NCBI GenBank assembly: GCA_030142905.1
Contig: JASJOG010000195.1
Coordinates: 248,001 to 312,000 of the forward strand
DNA length: 64,000 bases
Direction: 5' to 3'
DNA from: Heliopora coerulea
Lineage: Eukaryota; Cnidaria; Anthozoa; Scleralcyonacea; Helioporidae
Shown here: positions 20,875 through 30,380 of the stretch, one piece after another
Layout of the letters: every line of letters starts with the position of its first letter
Position numbering within the stretch: the first letter of the stretch is position 1
Made by a program: the position numbers and the translations under genes
The notes under the pieces: generated by a model
What the model saw: only the letters and a program-made list of their open reading frames with translations
What the model was told of the DNA's origin: nothing
Database searches by the model: none

Positions 20875-21000
20875 TAAACATAGATATACAATACGAAAAT
20901 TTTTCTCCCTAGTCACCACGCGTGTAAAAGGACTCCACGCACGTCAAGATTAGTACCCTCGCAGCCCGCTTCGCGCGGTGGACGAGGAGATAATATATTA
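20875..21000 (-). repeat. Inverted copy of the 19.87-19.99 kb MITE interior
   Basis: The reverse complement reads CTCGTCCACCGCGCGAAGCG, ...GAGGGTACTAATCTTGACGTG, ...AGGGAGAAAAATTTTCGTAT. This matches the interior of the element at 19,809-20,047 in opposite orientation (about 110 bases). The two copies thus flank the tRNA-like unit as long inverted repeats. Confidence 0.7.
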
Positions 21001-21639
21001 ATAATAATATAATAATAATATTGGTAACGAACAATTTTATTATAATTCTTTGTAAATAATAAAAATTTACATATAGTGTAAAATTTCTAAAAATAATTAA
21101 GTTGTGAGCGAGTCAAAAGTTAAAAATTAAGAGTCCACAACATAATTGTTTGATTAAAACGAATGTTAGGTTATCGGTACAATTAACAATACAGTCATTG
21201 GCGGCGTAGCTGGCTCTCTGACAGACCAAGTTCTAAATTTTTGTTTTTCACTTGATTGAGTGTAGATATAGTGTAGATGTAGTACCGGTAGTTATCGGAG
21301 CAGTCGGTTCTGTGAGCAAGAAGCTGGCAAAATGGATAGATAGGATAGGAATAAAACTTAATATAGAACATCTCCAGAAGACTTCGATTTTGGGAACAGC
21401 TAGGATATTAAGAAAGACCCTAGACTACTGGCTGTAGATGGCTGACATTGAGGATTGCCAGCAGAACATCAAGCTGTGAGGATTGAGATAATAATAATAT
21501 TATGCTTTTATTTAATCAAGATATTATATACAGCAGAGCTGATGTGGTCGTGAGTGTAACAAGTAGTCTTAACTAATACAATCTATTTTATAAAATCCTG
21601 TTTTTTAAAACTGTTCTTTAAAATTTTATAACTGCCTTA
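21001..21639. other. Intergenic, AT-rich, no gene recognised
   Basis: Short TAATAATA-type runs at 21,000-21,060 and 21,485-21,500. No supported coding or structural feature. Confidence 0.4.
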
Positions 21640-21735
21640 AGATCTTGACTTATTGTCAAGAGAATTCCATAAAATGTCTCCTTGGTATGCCACTGACTTC
21701 TTCAAATAGTCCATCTTGGGTTTTGGTAGTCTAAG
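21640..21735 (-). pseudogene. LINE reverse-transcriptase ORF, extreme C-terminal remnant
   Basis: The minus-strand frame reads PKPKMDYLKKSVAYQGDILW, then NSLDNKSRS. This matches the closing (K)KSF.Y.GA.LWN.LP motif of CR1/L2/Jockey-type LINE ORF2 proteins, the same motif seen at the end of the LINE at 34.15 kb (GYRGAMIWNSLS). Only about 30 codons are visible. Confidence 0.5.
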
Positions 21736-21989
21736 TAAGCTTAGGGATCAAGGCCGAAACTTTGTAGAGTTACACATGAAAAATAGAGCACGAATTGCTA
21801 AGTTTGACGTTTTCTAGTCTGAGGTGCACATGTTTGCGAACTCAACCCGACTACGAAGTCAGTCTTGTTCATGCAATATTGCCCTGGGTCAGGTTCAGGG
21901 TGAGATGTATAAATTCTCTCGCCATGTTTGTTTTTAAAACTACTTGGCAACAGGGTTTGTTTTTTCGTTAGATCGGCCGAAAAAGGCAG

Positions 21990-22330
21990 CACAGTAAATA
22001 CACTTCAAAACATTAAAATCTGGGATAGATATTTTTTCTAGTTTTAAGATTAATTTCCTGGTTTTAAGAAATAAATTCTTGATTGGAAAAGCCATGCGGA
22101 TTTTTTCCTTCTTACAAGAAATTTAAGAAAACATATGTATAGTCTAGATATATTTTCTGAATTCAAGAAAATATGTCTTCTTTTAAGAATTTTTTTTTAT
22201 CAAGATAGCTTATTAAGAAAAATTATTCTGTCTATAAGACAAGATAACACTTCTTAATTTAAGAAATATGGTCTCAAAACAAGATTTTTTTTCTTACAAT
22301 AAGAATTTTATTTTTTACAGTGTAGTAATG
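21990..22330. repeat. AT-rich TTAAGAAA-rich block, possible MITE
   Basis: Contains many TTTTAAGA/TCTTAAAA words and ends with ATTTTTTACAGTGTAG near 22,325; CACAGTAAATACACTT lies near 21,991. The ACAGTGTA/CACTGTAAA-type ends suggest an old non-autonomous element, but no clean inverted repeat or target duplication is visible. Confidence 0.3.
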
Positions 22331-22861
22331 CATTTAGTGGGAACACTTTCAACTAATTATTTACTTGTTTCCACTATAGTTCTTAATACTTTGCATGCTT
22401 CTTTTTTATACACGTAGCTGTACTAGAAACACCAACCTTCATTAACCTAAAATCTTGCTTCATGACATCCGTGAGGCTAGTCATGGACCAAAGTTCTGGT
22501 ATTAGGTTAACTACCTCAAGTTGCTTCTAGATTACAAACAGTCAGTGTAAATTAGTCAGTAATGTAAATGGTTTGAACGCGGGAGAATCACTATTTGTTA
22601 GTAAAAGTTTCTCCTCCCAGTCACAACTTGTGAAAGACTGTCAATCACTGACCCTTCGACGGCCTCAGCGGGGATCGTCGTAGGTTGAGTGTAACGGCCC
22701 CTTGAAAACCAGAAGCGTAAGTACACCAAATGGGTACCGTTTTCTAATAAGTTTAAATAAAAAAAAAAAAAAATAATTAATCTTTAGAGTCAAATTGGAG
22801 CACAAAATTGCAGCATGTACTGATATATCAATGAGAGCTTTGTAGAGTAAAAGTGACATAC

Positions 22862-22949
22862 CCTTCCTGATTTGGTGTTGTCTCTTTTCCTAGGACGATG
22901 AACTAACAAGGGTTGGTTGAGATCACACAAAGTCTTGTTGTATGATCGC
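22862..22949 (-). CDS. piwi-like exon: end of PAZ
   Basis: The acceptor is GTTTTTAG|G and the donor is GGAAGG|GTATGT. It reads RSYNKTLCDLNQPLLVHRPR then KRDNTKSGR. DLNQPLLVHRP matches the PAZ-MID linker (DQPLLIHRP in PIWIL2-type proteins). The intron that follows in transcription order runs some 13 kb and contains the foldback block and the Helitron. Confidence 0.85.
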
Positions 22950-23169
22950 CTAAAAACGACGCGTGAGTTTAGAGTGTGCCGAAAGCTTCCCAAACTCAGC
23001 GATTGTTAAAAATAGATTTGCGAGGGTCGGAATATATTCACACTTGGACACTACTGAATTACGGAGGGTTCTTCACAACACCACTCCGCAGGGGTACTTT
23101 GGCTTACGATCAATGACACGTACTCATCAATAATTTGTGGGTTGGCATTTCATATTAAGTAAATGCTAC

Positions 23170-23490
23170 AGAAAGAAACGTAAAGTAAAATAAAGTAAAT
23201 AAAGTGACTTTATATATACTAGATAACCCTATCAGCTAGTTGCACAGTTCTCCGTAAAGGTTCAACAAGGGCGACCCCTCATGGGTCCTGTGTTACTGCT
23301 GGAGGAAACCGGAGTACCAGGAGAACACCAACGATGCTTGGTAGAGTCAAACTGGACAACACTCTTCTCACGTGTGACCAAGGTAACTTTAATCAGATAA
23401 CTGCACAAAGCTGGAATAGAACCCAGTCACACTACGAGGCGAGAAACACGTGCACTTACCACAGTGCCACCGGCATCCCTGCAATTGGTG
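23170..23490 (-). mobile_element. tRNA-derived SINE in a piwi-like intron
   Basis: On the minus strand a tRNA-like head carries an A-box-like TGGCACTGTGG (near 23,463) and the B-box-like GGTTCTATTCC (23,412-23,422). It is followed by a body with CGTGAGAAGAGTGTTG, GACTCTACCAAGCATCG and ACTCCGGTTTCCTCC, and a 3' tail of TTTACTTTATTTTACTTTA. Head, body and simple tail in this order are the layout of a SINE. A related body recurs at 30,186-30,380. Confidence 0.7.
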
Positions 23491-23898
23491 AAGTTGTTGT
23501 TGACAATGATTTGGTAACCATGTATATTTGGGCACCTAAGCACATATCAACTTTTGGTACTAAGTCGTTGATGTGGATCGTCTAGGTCGGTAAATAAAGA
23601 CTACACTAATAGCAAGGATCGACTTGAATGAACTTCTAATAACACTGCCGGGGTCAAATCATTCCCATTGTACAATATTTATGTCATATTTTAGGGCCTA
23701 TTTACACAATATGACTGTAGTATACTGTTGTTCGTCCTGGGGGTATGCAACGTCGCCTCAATGGCACAGTTCCCACTTTCCATTCGCTCACTACTGTAGC
23801 AATATGTCCGTAAGACACTAGTGAGTTAATCGGATACATCAGAATGAACAATCACACGAAACAATCGCATATACTCAACGTGTGTTGATTTTGCTTAC

Positions 23899-24006
23899 TT
23901 GTAATAATCAACGTAAGACACCTGTCCGCCAGTGTGGTACATGAACGTATTTTGTGGGTTCTTGGTCCACTCAATGTCATCAATTCTGTACGTCTGATTG
24001 TTGTAC
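23899..24006 (-). CDS. piwi-like PAZ exon: RYNNQTYRIDDIEW
   Basis: The acceptor is CATTAAG|G and the donor is TACAA|GTAAGC. It reads YNNQTYRIDDIEWTKNPQNT, then VSYVDYYK. YNN(K/Q)TYR(I/V)DD(I/V)xW is the most diagnostic PAZ motif of PIWI-clade Argonautes. The open frame and both splice sites are intact. Confidence 0.9.
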
Positions 24007-24469
24007 CTTAATGGTCGAAAAATAACCAGTATAAACAGATCATAATAGTGCTCTTTAAGTGACTTACCACACGTTGACAATCCATAAACACAATAAAAAA
24101 GTGCAATACACTAAGAAAAAAAACCAAAAAAAAACGACAAACAAAAAAACTATGGCTGTCAAAATTGGCATGCGTAAATCGGGCGAAAAGTCGCCCTGAC
24201 TTGAGTTCATTTTTCTTTCGATTGACTTGAGTAAAACTCCATAGCATTCGGTAATCACAGCAGCCCTGTGTTCAGCCCTAGTTGTAAATCCAATTCACAG
24301 TTCCGCATTCACGTTATTTATAATACTTCCTGGTATGTATTAGTTTAAAAGTAGTAGGCGTAAAATCTGACTTAAGAAAGATGGAAAAGGTGGTAAATTG
24401 CCCTATTAGAAACGGAACAGTATATGGACAAATAAAATCAAGGCGTTCCCTACTGACGATGAACTCTAC

Positions 24470-24545
24470 ACTTGACTCTAGCTAACACCAGACCATTTTA
24501 CTAGTCATAGTGAGGGCTTGAGCAGGTAAAGAGTTAATATCATAA
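24470..24545. repeat. Fragment of the coral-type CTAACGCCAGACGATTTTA repeat
   Basis: CTAGCTAACACCAGACCATT, ...TTACTAGTCATAGTGAGGGC, ...GTAAAGAGTTAA parallels the units at 7,915-8,350. Confidence 0.5.
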
Positions 24546-24635
24546 TGGGTAGTGCCTTTTCTGTTATTGATTTTGCCTGAAAGTCTGAAGTAATAGTGAA
24601 AACTTACCTTATGTAATAACTATACTATCGCCTAT

Positions 24636-24716
24636 CTCGTTAGGACTACTGTATCAACAAGCTGTTTCGTAGCTACTTCTTGGAAGTTATTTTTGTGAAC
24701 GTTATAAAGTTCATAT
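24636..24716 (-). CDS. piwi-like PAZ exon: YELYNVHKNNFQE...VVLTR
   Basis: The acceptor is CATTACACAG|A. It reads YELYNVHKNNFQEVATKQLV, then DTVVLTR, matching the FxxxC/KxLxGxxVLTR(YNN) PAZ helix and strand. Phase joins correctly to the exons on both sides. The base pair after the exon is AT (ATAGGCG) where a GT donor is expected, a second splice-site lesion in this gene. Confidence 0.8.
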
Positions 24717-24761
24717 CTGTGTAATGAGAAGGACATAACCGTGAACCTCAAGTGAAAGCAG

Positions 24762-25688
24762 TAGTGATTGACCGATCATCGGAATCGGAATCGGACCGAT
24801 TATTGCGTTATCGGTAGACAATCGGAATCGGTCAAAGTTCCTGTATTTCCCGATTATAACCGATTAATGTGGAAATAAAACAATTCTTCAGAAGTTGCCA
24901 AATTGGCATCATTTTCATCAGTTTCTTCTACGGTCAGCAGCGACATGCGCGCGCGTATTTGTCTATCACCAGTCAGTCACTTACACAATCTTATAATGCA
25001 ATGTGAAATAGATAAAATTACAAAAATAATCGGATGTTGATCGTCAGTTCGGCTTGAGCAACCTTCAGATGTCTACTGAAAATTCTTCGACAAATTTCTA
25101 GATGAATGGCTTTCTTTTAAATGAAAACAAATTGGTATTTAAGACATTACTATTGTGCGAGCAGGAAATATTTCCTTCACTGCTCAACACAACCGGAAAT
25201 AAAGACTTGTTGTTTGCTTTATCCAAGTCTTTTCAAAACGTCTGCAAGTTGCACGTCGGCTAGCACTGGAACACTGAATGCTCTAGCCGTGCTGTTGTTA
25301 TTGATTGCAAGTGTCGCGCCAAATGACAAGGCGTCAGCGAGTGTAGCCGGAAAATTACTTTTTTAAAAAAAAAACAAACCTGTTAAAAGTATTTTGGTAT
25401 TTCTCCTTCTAACAAGTTGAAGCGTATGCAAGTCTCTTATGCAAAGCTACTAACTTAGCAGTGGGTTAAAAATTATTGCACCATGTGAAGGAATTGTGTT
25501 TTCTTACAAGTTTTTGGCCAAGGAAGCCATTTAAAGTTGTTTACGCCAGGTTTGCGTGCAGAACGAATGACGTCATTGGACTCGTTTTGATAATCGGAAT
25601 CGGAATCGGACTCGGAATCGGACCGATTATGACTTGGAACAATCGGTAATCGGTAATTTCCGATTGTGGCATGATCGGTCAATCACTA
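24762..25688. mobile_element. hAT-type MITE (927 bp) with iterated ATCGGA subterminal repeats
   Basis: The terminal inverted repeat is TAGTGATTGACCGATCAT. An exact 8-bp target duplication GAAAGCAG lies at 24,754-24,761 and 25,689-25,696. Both subterminal regions consist of repeated ATCGGAATCGG-like words in opposite orientation. There is no transposase, so it is non-autonomous. It lies in the intron between two PAZ exons of the piwi-like gene. Confidence 0.9.
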
Positions 25689-25819
25689 GAAAGCAGATCA
25701 GGTTTGTTTCCGTTCTCGTCTTGCTGGTGAAAACTATGACGGGGCTGAATGTGGTAGGGTGAAGAGTAACATTGAAAATATGTATAACGTTGGAGGGAAA
25801 AAAATATCATTGTACTCAC

Positions 25820-25886
25820 AAAAATTCTAAAACAGACTCTGTTCTTAGCAACAGGTGAGAAACATCGGCCAGCAACATTAGACCAC
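25820..25886 (-). CDS. piwi-like PAZ exon: LMLLADVSH
   Basis: Reads GGLMLLADVSHLLLRTESVL, the conserved PAZ segment (family consensus L.DVSHKVLR.E.VL). The donor is TTTTT|GTGAGT. The preceding intron ends in ...CTGTTG rather than AG at the only position that keeps the family spacing and phase. A normal branch-like TACTGAT and a pyrimidine-rich tract precede it, so a single-base change of the acceptor is the simplest reading. Confidence 0.75.
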
Positions 25887-26279
25887 CAACAGATAGACAA
25901 CATTGAAATGAAATCAGTAAACACTGAAAGTACTTTGTTTTTTGGGTCTTTTTTTTTCCCCGAGAACTTGTATATCTTCTTACTCACTAGCCCGATGGCC
26001 AAAGGTAGACACATACCGTTCGCTGGCTGAATGATTTTGGAGTTCGGTCCAAATACTTCCCTGTCGCAGAGTTACAAGGCCAAGGATGGAAAACTAGTTG
26101 AATTTACACCCCATTCACATTCCAAATGTCTCTGTGACATCCTCACATTGAACAGAACACTAGAACGCTTTTAGCACAAAGCCTGCCAGACTATTGGATC
26201 ACAATTTGGGTCTAGCATTCTTAATATTTCTCAGCCTCAGGTGTTTGATATCAAGTTTAAAATATCTTTTACAGCTCAC

Positions 26280-26407
26280 CCTGGTAGTGTTGAATGGAAG
26301 TGATATAACAAGGCCATAGTTCTAACTTGTGTTGAGTAATCTGTGCTGAGCAAGTACGATCATAATAGTATCGACCAACTTGTTGCACCTGTAAACTTCG
26401 CATGACC
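26280..26407 (-). CDS. piwi-like exon: VGRxYY...LWPCY region
   Basis: Splice signals ATAACAG|GG at the acceptor and CAGG|GTGAGC at the donor. It reads VMRSLQVQQVGRYYYDRT, then ITQHKLELWPCYITSI. This corresponds to the (I/V)GRxYY and QH(R/K)LxxWPG(Y/F)xTSI segment leading into PAZ; the usual WPG is WPC here. The frame is open throughout. Confidence 0.85.
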
Positions 26408-26569
26408 CTGTTATAAAATGAAATAAGTTAAGACAAAACAAAGTAAAGCAGAATAGAATGAAATAAAAAAATAATAAAACAAGTCATTCTCATATTACCA
26501 AACTGATGAACCGGCAAGTTTGAGAGAATTAAGAAGAATAGAGCGACTTAGCGATACTTTTGAAAGGAA

Positions 26570-26691
26570 TCGATACCATTATTGTGTAAAATTGTCAAGA
26601 GATTGGTGATGAAAGGTGACCCAATGTGAATCAGAAGAATGTTACTCACTTTAATTTGCACAGTTTGCCTCTGGTTACCAAGCTCATATAT
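26570..26691 (-). pseudogene. piwi-like pre-PAZ exon(s) with frame break and TGA
   Basis: After an AG at 26,692-26,693 the sequence reads YELGNQRQTVQIK, matching the strand before the TLxxxL...QFY element of PIWI proteins, and could splice out at AAA|GTGAGT (26,650). Just beyond, one frame over, SPIS-stop-QFYTIM aligns in spacing with the conserved SPxCxQFYN segment; the stop is TGA at 26,595-26,597. Either one exon carries a frame break and a stop, or the second part is fortuitous. I favour decay because other junctions of this gene are also damaged. Confidence 0.5.
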
Positions 26692-27489
26692 CTAAACACA
26701 GAAATTTAGGGAGATCTTTTGGTTGCTCATGTCATTGCTTTTTATAATCATTGACTTCTCCCTTAAGATATCCATGCATCATGTTAAGGGGTTAAAACAA
26801 GGAATCCTGATCCACCCTAAAAATGTCTCAAGAATCTCAAGCTTGCTTAACCCCTTACTGTACATTAGCCAGTCTTTTGCAGAAGATACAAGTCATAAAA
26901 GCTGAGGGCTTTCAAGGATATAAGATAGACTTACTTCCTTAAAATTATGTTGTATAATTGGACACAATGGTCAGGTGCCAGAGTTTTGACCTGTGAGATG
27001 GATATTTCAATCTCTGTTCCATCTGTAGGGCGAATTGACTTTAAAATTGTTGGCTATACAATGAAATAAATAAAAATGCTCCTTCTTTCTGTTCTCATTC
27101 CTTAATTTATGCTACAGAGCTTGAATTTATTATTGAATTTATAATATTTATTATACTTCGAATAATTACAACTTGGGTTTATAGACAGAAATTTTACTAA
27201 TCAAATTAGTTTGTAGACAGTTTCCAATTTACTGCTTGCAATGTAGTCTTTAATTTCACATTTTCTGATTGTTCAAAAAGCAATCAATGTCAAAGCAGAA
27301 AAAAATCTACAGTAGCATTTGCTGAGATTTAATTATATCCTTCCAAAAAAATTTTTTCTGGTTTGAAATTATCTCAAACAGAATTTTTACTAAACATGCT
27401 TGGTTATTTAAACAGATTTTTAGCAGCCATACAGTGAAAACTACTGTACTAACCATTGGTTAATGGGATACTGTTAATTTCAAGCTCTG

Positions 27490-27622
27490 CATTGTTTATT
27501 TGCTTCTTTCTTTCTTTTTCCTTTCTTTCATACTTTGTTGTTTTCTTTTCTTAATTCATTCATTCATTCTTTCCATCTTTCCTTCTTCCTTTCTTATTTT
27601 CTATCCTTCTTTCTCATGATTT
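27490..27622. repeat. Pyrimidine-rich CTTT/ATTC simple repeat
   Basis: Runs of TTTC, CTTT and ATTCATTC on the plus strand, just upstream (in + coordinates) of the piwi-like linker exon. It would be a purine tract in the minus-strand transcript. Confidence 0.7.
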
Positions 27623-27742
27623 TTCTTTTCTCCCTTTTTGTCATACTAATGACATAAAAAGTGCCACAACCTCTCATATCAAAAGAAAAGATTGATAAAG
27701 CCCAAGTTTGCTTTCATAGTTCAGAAACATTCTGGCACTTAC

Positions 27743-27863
27743 TTGTTGTGGACGTTTACAGGGTAGAAACGGCGCAATTCCATCAAAGGCTCTGGTGTCT
27801 CCAAGGAAATCAGAATGTGTGTAGAGCAGCTTGTACCACATGTTTCTACTGTCAATGTCAGGG
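27743..27863 (-). CDS. piwi-like exon: linker domain before PAZ
   Basis: Bounded by ...TTTTTTTAG on the acceptor side and CAACAA|GTAAGT on the donor side. It reads PDIDSRNMWYKLL, then GDTRAFDGIAPFLPCKRPQQ. The invariant AFDG followed by a hydrophobic FLP run is the hallmark of the linker region just before PAZ in PIWI proteins. The frame is open over all 121 bases. Confidence 0.8.
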
Positions 27864-28163
27864 CTAAAAAACAATGAAAAAATACTTAATTTTTCCCATT
27901 ACAACAGTAGGCATTTAACATTGCTATGTATACCATGCCCAAAATAAGCGGAAGGTTTTCAAAAATATTTGCAGTACGCGCACCATCGTACCGAGTAAAC
28001 CTAGAATCGCAGAGTTTAAAAAGTCATCGTGATACCAAGATTAGTAAATACCGTAGCATTAAGGTAGTATTCAAAAAGCAACTGGTGTGATTTAAAAAAA
28101 TATTACATCTGTGAGAATCAGTTGCAGTAACAGCATGCCGCAAAAGAACCAAATCTTTGATAT

Positions 28164-28497
28164 GAATTCAGTTATGATAGTACCGTACCACCGTACAATC
28201 GTACCTTGTATATAACAATGTTGAATTCAGTTATAATAGTACCGTACCGCCGTACAATCGTACCTTGGATATAAGAATGTTGAATTCAGTTATGATAGTA
28301 CCGTACCACCGTACTATCATACCTTGGACATAAGAATGTTGAATTCAGTTATGATATTACCATACCGCCGTACTATCGTACCTTGGACATACGAATGTTG
28401 AATTCAGCTATGATAGTACCACACCGCCGTGCTATTGTACCTTGGATATAAAAATGTTGAATTCAGCTATGATAGTACCGTAAGGTCGGACGGTCGA
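28164..28497. repeat. Minisatellite, 59-bp unit, about 5.6 copies
   Basis: GAATTCAGTTATGATAGTAC starts a unit at 28,164, 28,223, 28,282, 28,341, 28,400 and 28,459, exactly 59 bases apart. The unit also holds CGTACCACCGTACAATCGTA and CCTTG(T/G)ATATAA. Later copies diverge gradually and the last breaks off near 28,497. Confidence 0.95.
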
Positions 28498-28930
28498 ACT
28501 TTCAATTAAATGTTGAAAGCCTCAAGAAGAAACTTCTTCCGTACATACCAATTCCTGACGTTAGGAATAAGGCTTTGACCATACCTTGGGTCTTTTTTTC
28601 AGTTATAAAGAAATAGGGATGTAGGATATGCCCTTAGACTAATTTAACAGACCGTTAAAATTACCTCGCTTACCATTTCAAAGAGTCAGTCTGAACTTTT
28701 TCGGCGGTGATTATTTGGAAAATTACCCCGACTTACGCGAATGGAAGCAAATAATACAATTATTGCCAACTGCTAAAAACATTAATATTTGATTGTATTT
28801 AATCATTATCTTAATCAACCGTGTTCTATGGGTTGTTTTACACTGATGCACAAAGCTCAAGTAAAAATACCTTGGTAAAGTATATTCAGCAAATCCCTGG
28901 GCTATAATGACCTAAGTAATCTCCTTGATA
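28498..28930. other. Intergenic, no gene recognised
   Basis: No coding, RNA or repeat signal that I can support. The 5' exons of the piwi-like gene would be expected in this direction but were not found. Confidence 0.3.
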
Positions 28931-29006
28931 ATTACTCCACCAGACTCTTTACAACTGTTGTTGGAAATTTCATCCACTCATCTTGAAGAGCATCCTCAAA
29001 GTCCGA
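28930..29006 (-). pseudogene. Possible Tc1/mariner transposase C-terminal remnant
   Basis: The minus strand reads LEDALQDEWMKFPTTVVKSL, resembling the carboxy end of Tc1-like transposases (LQ.EW..IP......LV.S). Only about 25 codons; no inverted repeats were located. Confidence 0.3.
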
Positions 29007-30185
29007 AATGATTCAACGCAGGGTTCTTCTACTTATTGTCTTGTTCAAAAACCCCTACTGATTCACAGTTGGTTAGAAATCCGGGCTTTGCGCTGGGTAT
29101 TTTGTGCCAGTTTTTACTACTATAGGGCTTCATTGCCAAAATTTGTTTTCGAACTGTCAAGTATTCGTCAAGATTTTTTCTGCACAAGTAGCATGGTAGG
29201 TTAATTGCAATATTTTGAACAATGATTAATTGTCGAAAATATTAGAAATTTTTTTTGGGGGTATGCCCCCATTTAAAAATTTCAGTCTTTTAATTTTCCT
29301 TTCCAGTCGACAATACTTTCAGAATAATTAAAAGTACCATTTAAATGTCATTCATCTGAGTTGGTGTTGTCTAGTTGTAATCATTTCAAACTTGTGCATT
29401 AGGCACTTTATGATTAAGAGGCTTTATTGTTGCATTACAAAACACGTCAATATTTCATAAACTCATTTTTTAAAATAAAACGAAACATTCCCACAATTCA
29501 ATTATCAATGACCGACGACTAAAAACACTTTTACAGTGGCAACATGCCAATTTCCATGCTCCTCTCAGTATCTTGTAAACCAATCTTTGATGTTTCTAAA
29601 ATGAACCTATGTAAGGCCTCTAAGAAGGCTTTAATTTCACATTCTAGGCAGGATGGTTGCTCCTAACCGGTTTACTGATCAAATAGTCACGGCATGAAAA
29701 GTAACACGCGATCCATTGTCAATGTTTCCTTGACGGCCATTCCCTCAAGGACTCGTCTCTTTGTTCTAACGCAGCTCCAGATAGGCTCGAAATGGCCGGG
29801 CAATAATGAAGTTATCAATTAGTGTTACATATGCTCGAGAAAATAACCTTCGGTTTTCGAGTACGGTGGTGAAAATTTAGAAGGTTGATAAATGTATGGC
29901 GTACGTTTTACAGTTCGACATATCTTATCAGATTAACGATCATTGAACTATTGTTTTGCTCGAAACAATAACTGCGTCAAGTGTATACGCTTGTCTTGCT
30001 GACACTTGACACGGGAGAAGGAGCTTTGCGAGATGCTTATGATTATTTAATAAAGTTTCTATTTTTGAAAACGACTAGCGTGTTGCAATTGTTGCGCCGT
30101 TTGACTGACAAAGCAGATGTGCACACCCTCAAAAGAAACACCAAATATAAACGAAGTCATAGTATCCACGGGCGTAGTCAAAGCG
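29007..30185. other. Intergenic, no gene recognised
   Basis: No supported gene. Short frames only; a small inverted word pair surrounds TTTTTGGGGGTATGCCCCCA at about 29,250. Confidence 0.4.
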
Positions 30186-30380
30186 TAAGGTAAAGGTAAA
30201 GTGTCTTTATTTATACTGGATAACCCTATCAGCTATCTAAGCTGGTCTCCCTAGAGGTCCAGTAAGGGCCTACCCTCGTGGGTCCAGTGTTATGACAGGA
30301 GGAAACCGGAGTACCCAGGAGAAAACCTGCGATGCTTGGTAGAGTCAAACTTGGCAACACTCTTCTCACATGTCGTTACT
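30186..30380 (-). mobile_element. Second copy of the SINE body, head lost
   Basis: Shares GATAACCCTATCAGCTA, GGAGGAAACCGGAGTACC, GATGCTTGGTAGAGTCAAAC and CAACACTCTTCTCACATG-type blocks with the SINE at 23,170-23,490 in the same order and orientation. The tRNA-like head is not visible, so it is 5'-truncated. Confidence 0.7.

Larger units (their letters stand above)
9318..27863 (-). pseudogene. piwi-like Argonaute gene (PIWIL2-like), partial, intron-containing and lesioned
   Basis: Minus-strand exons spell the N-terminal to PIWI-start part of a PIWI-clade Argonaute, the piRNA-binding protein that silences transposons in the germ line and stem cells. Recognised in order: linker (27,743-27,863), pre-PAZ (26.6 kb, 26,280-26,407), PAZ (25,820-25,886; 24,636-24,716; 23,899-24,006; 22,862-22,949), MID end and PIWI start (9,575-9,643; 9,318-9,522). 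Exon phases join correctly at most junctions. Lesions: TGA near 26,596, frame breaks near 26.62 and 9.61 kb, a TG instead of AG acceptor at 25,887, an AT instead of GT donor at 24,635, and a TGA across the 9,575/9,522 junction. The first exons and the catalytic PIWI slicer residues were not found. The retained introns argue against a retrocopy; a decaying duplicate is most likely. Confidence 0.75.

Noticed and set aside
25887..25923. Alternative 5' extension of the LADVSH exon from an AG at 25,924
   Set aside because: It has an AG but adds residues unlike the family and is out of phase with the upstream exon.
25988..26036. Possible piwi exon reading QRTVCVYLWPSG before the LADVSH exon
   Set aside because: The true LWPCYITSI exon was found at 26,280-26,407 with correct phase; this one would create a stop when joined to the next exon.
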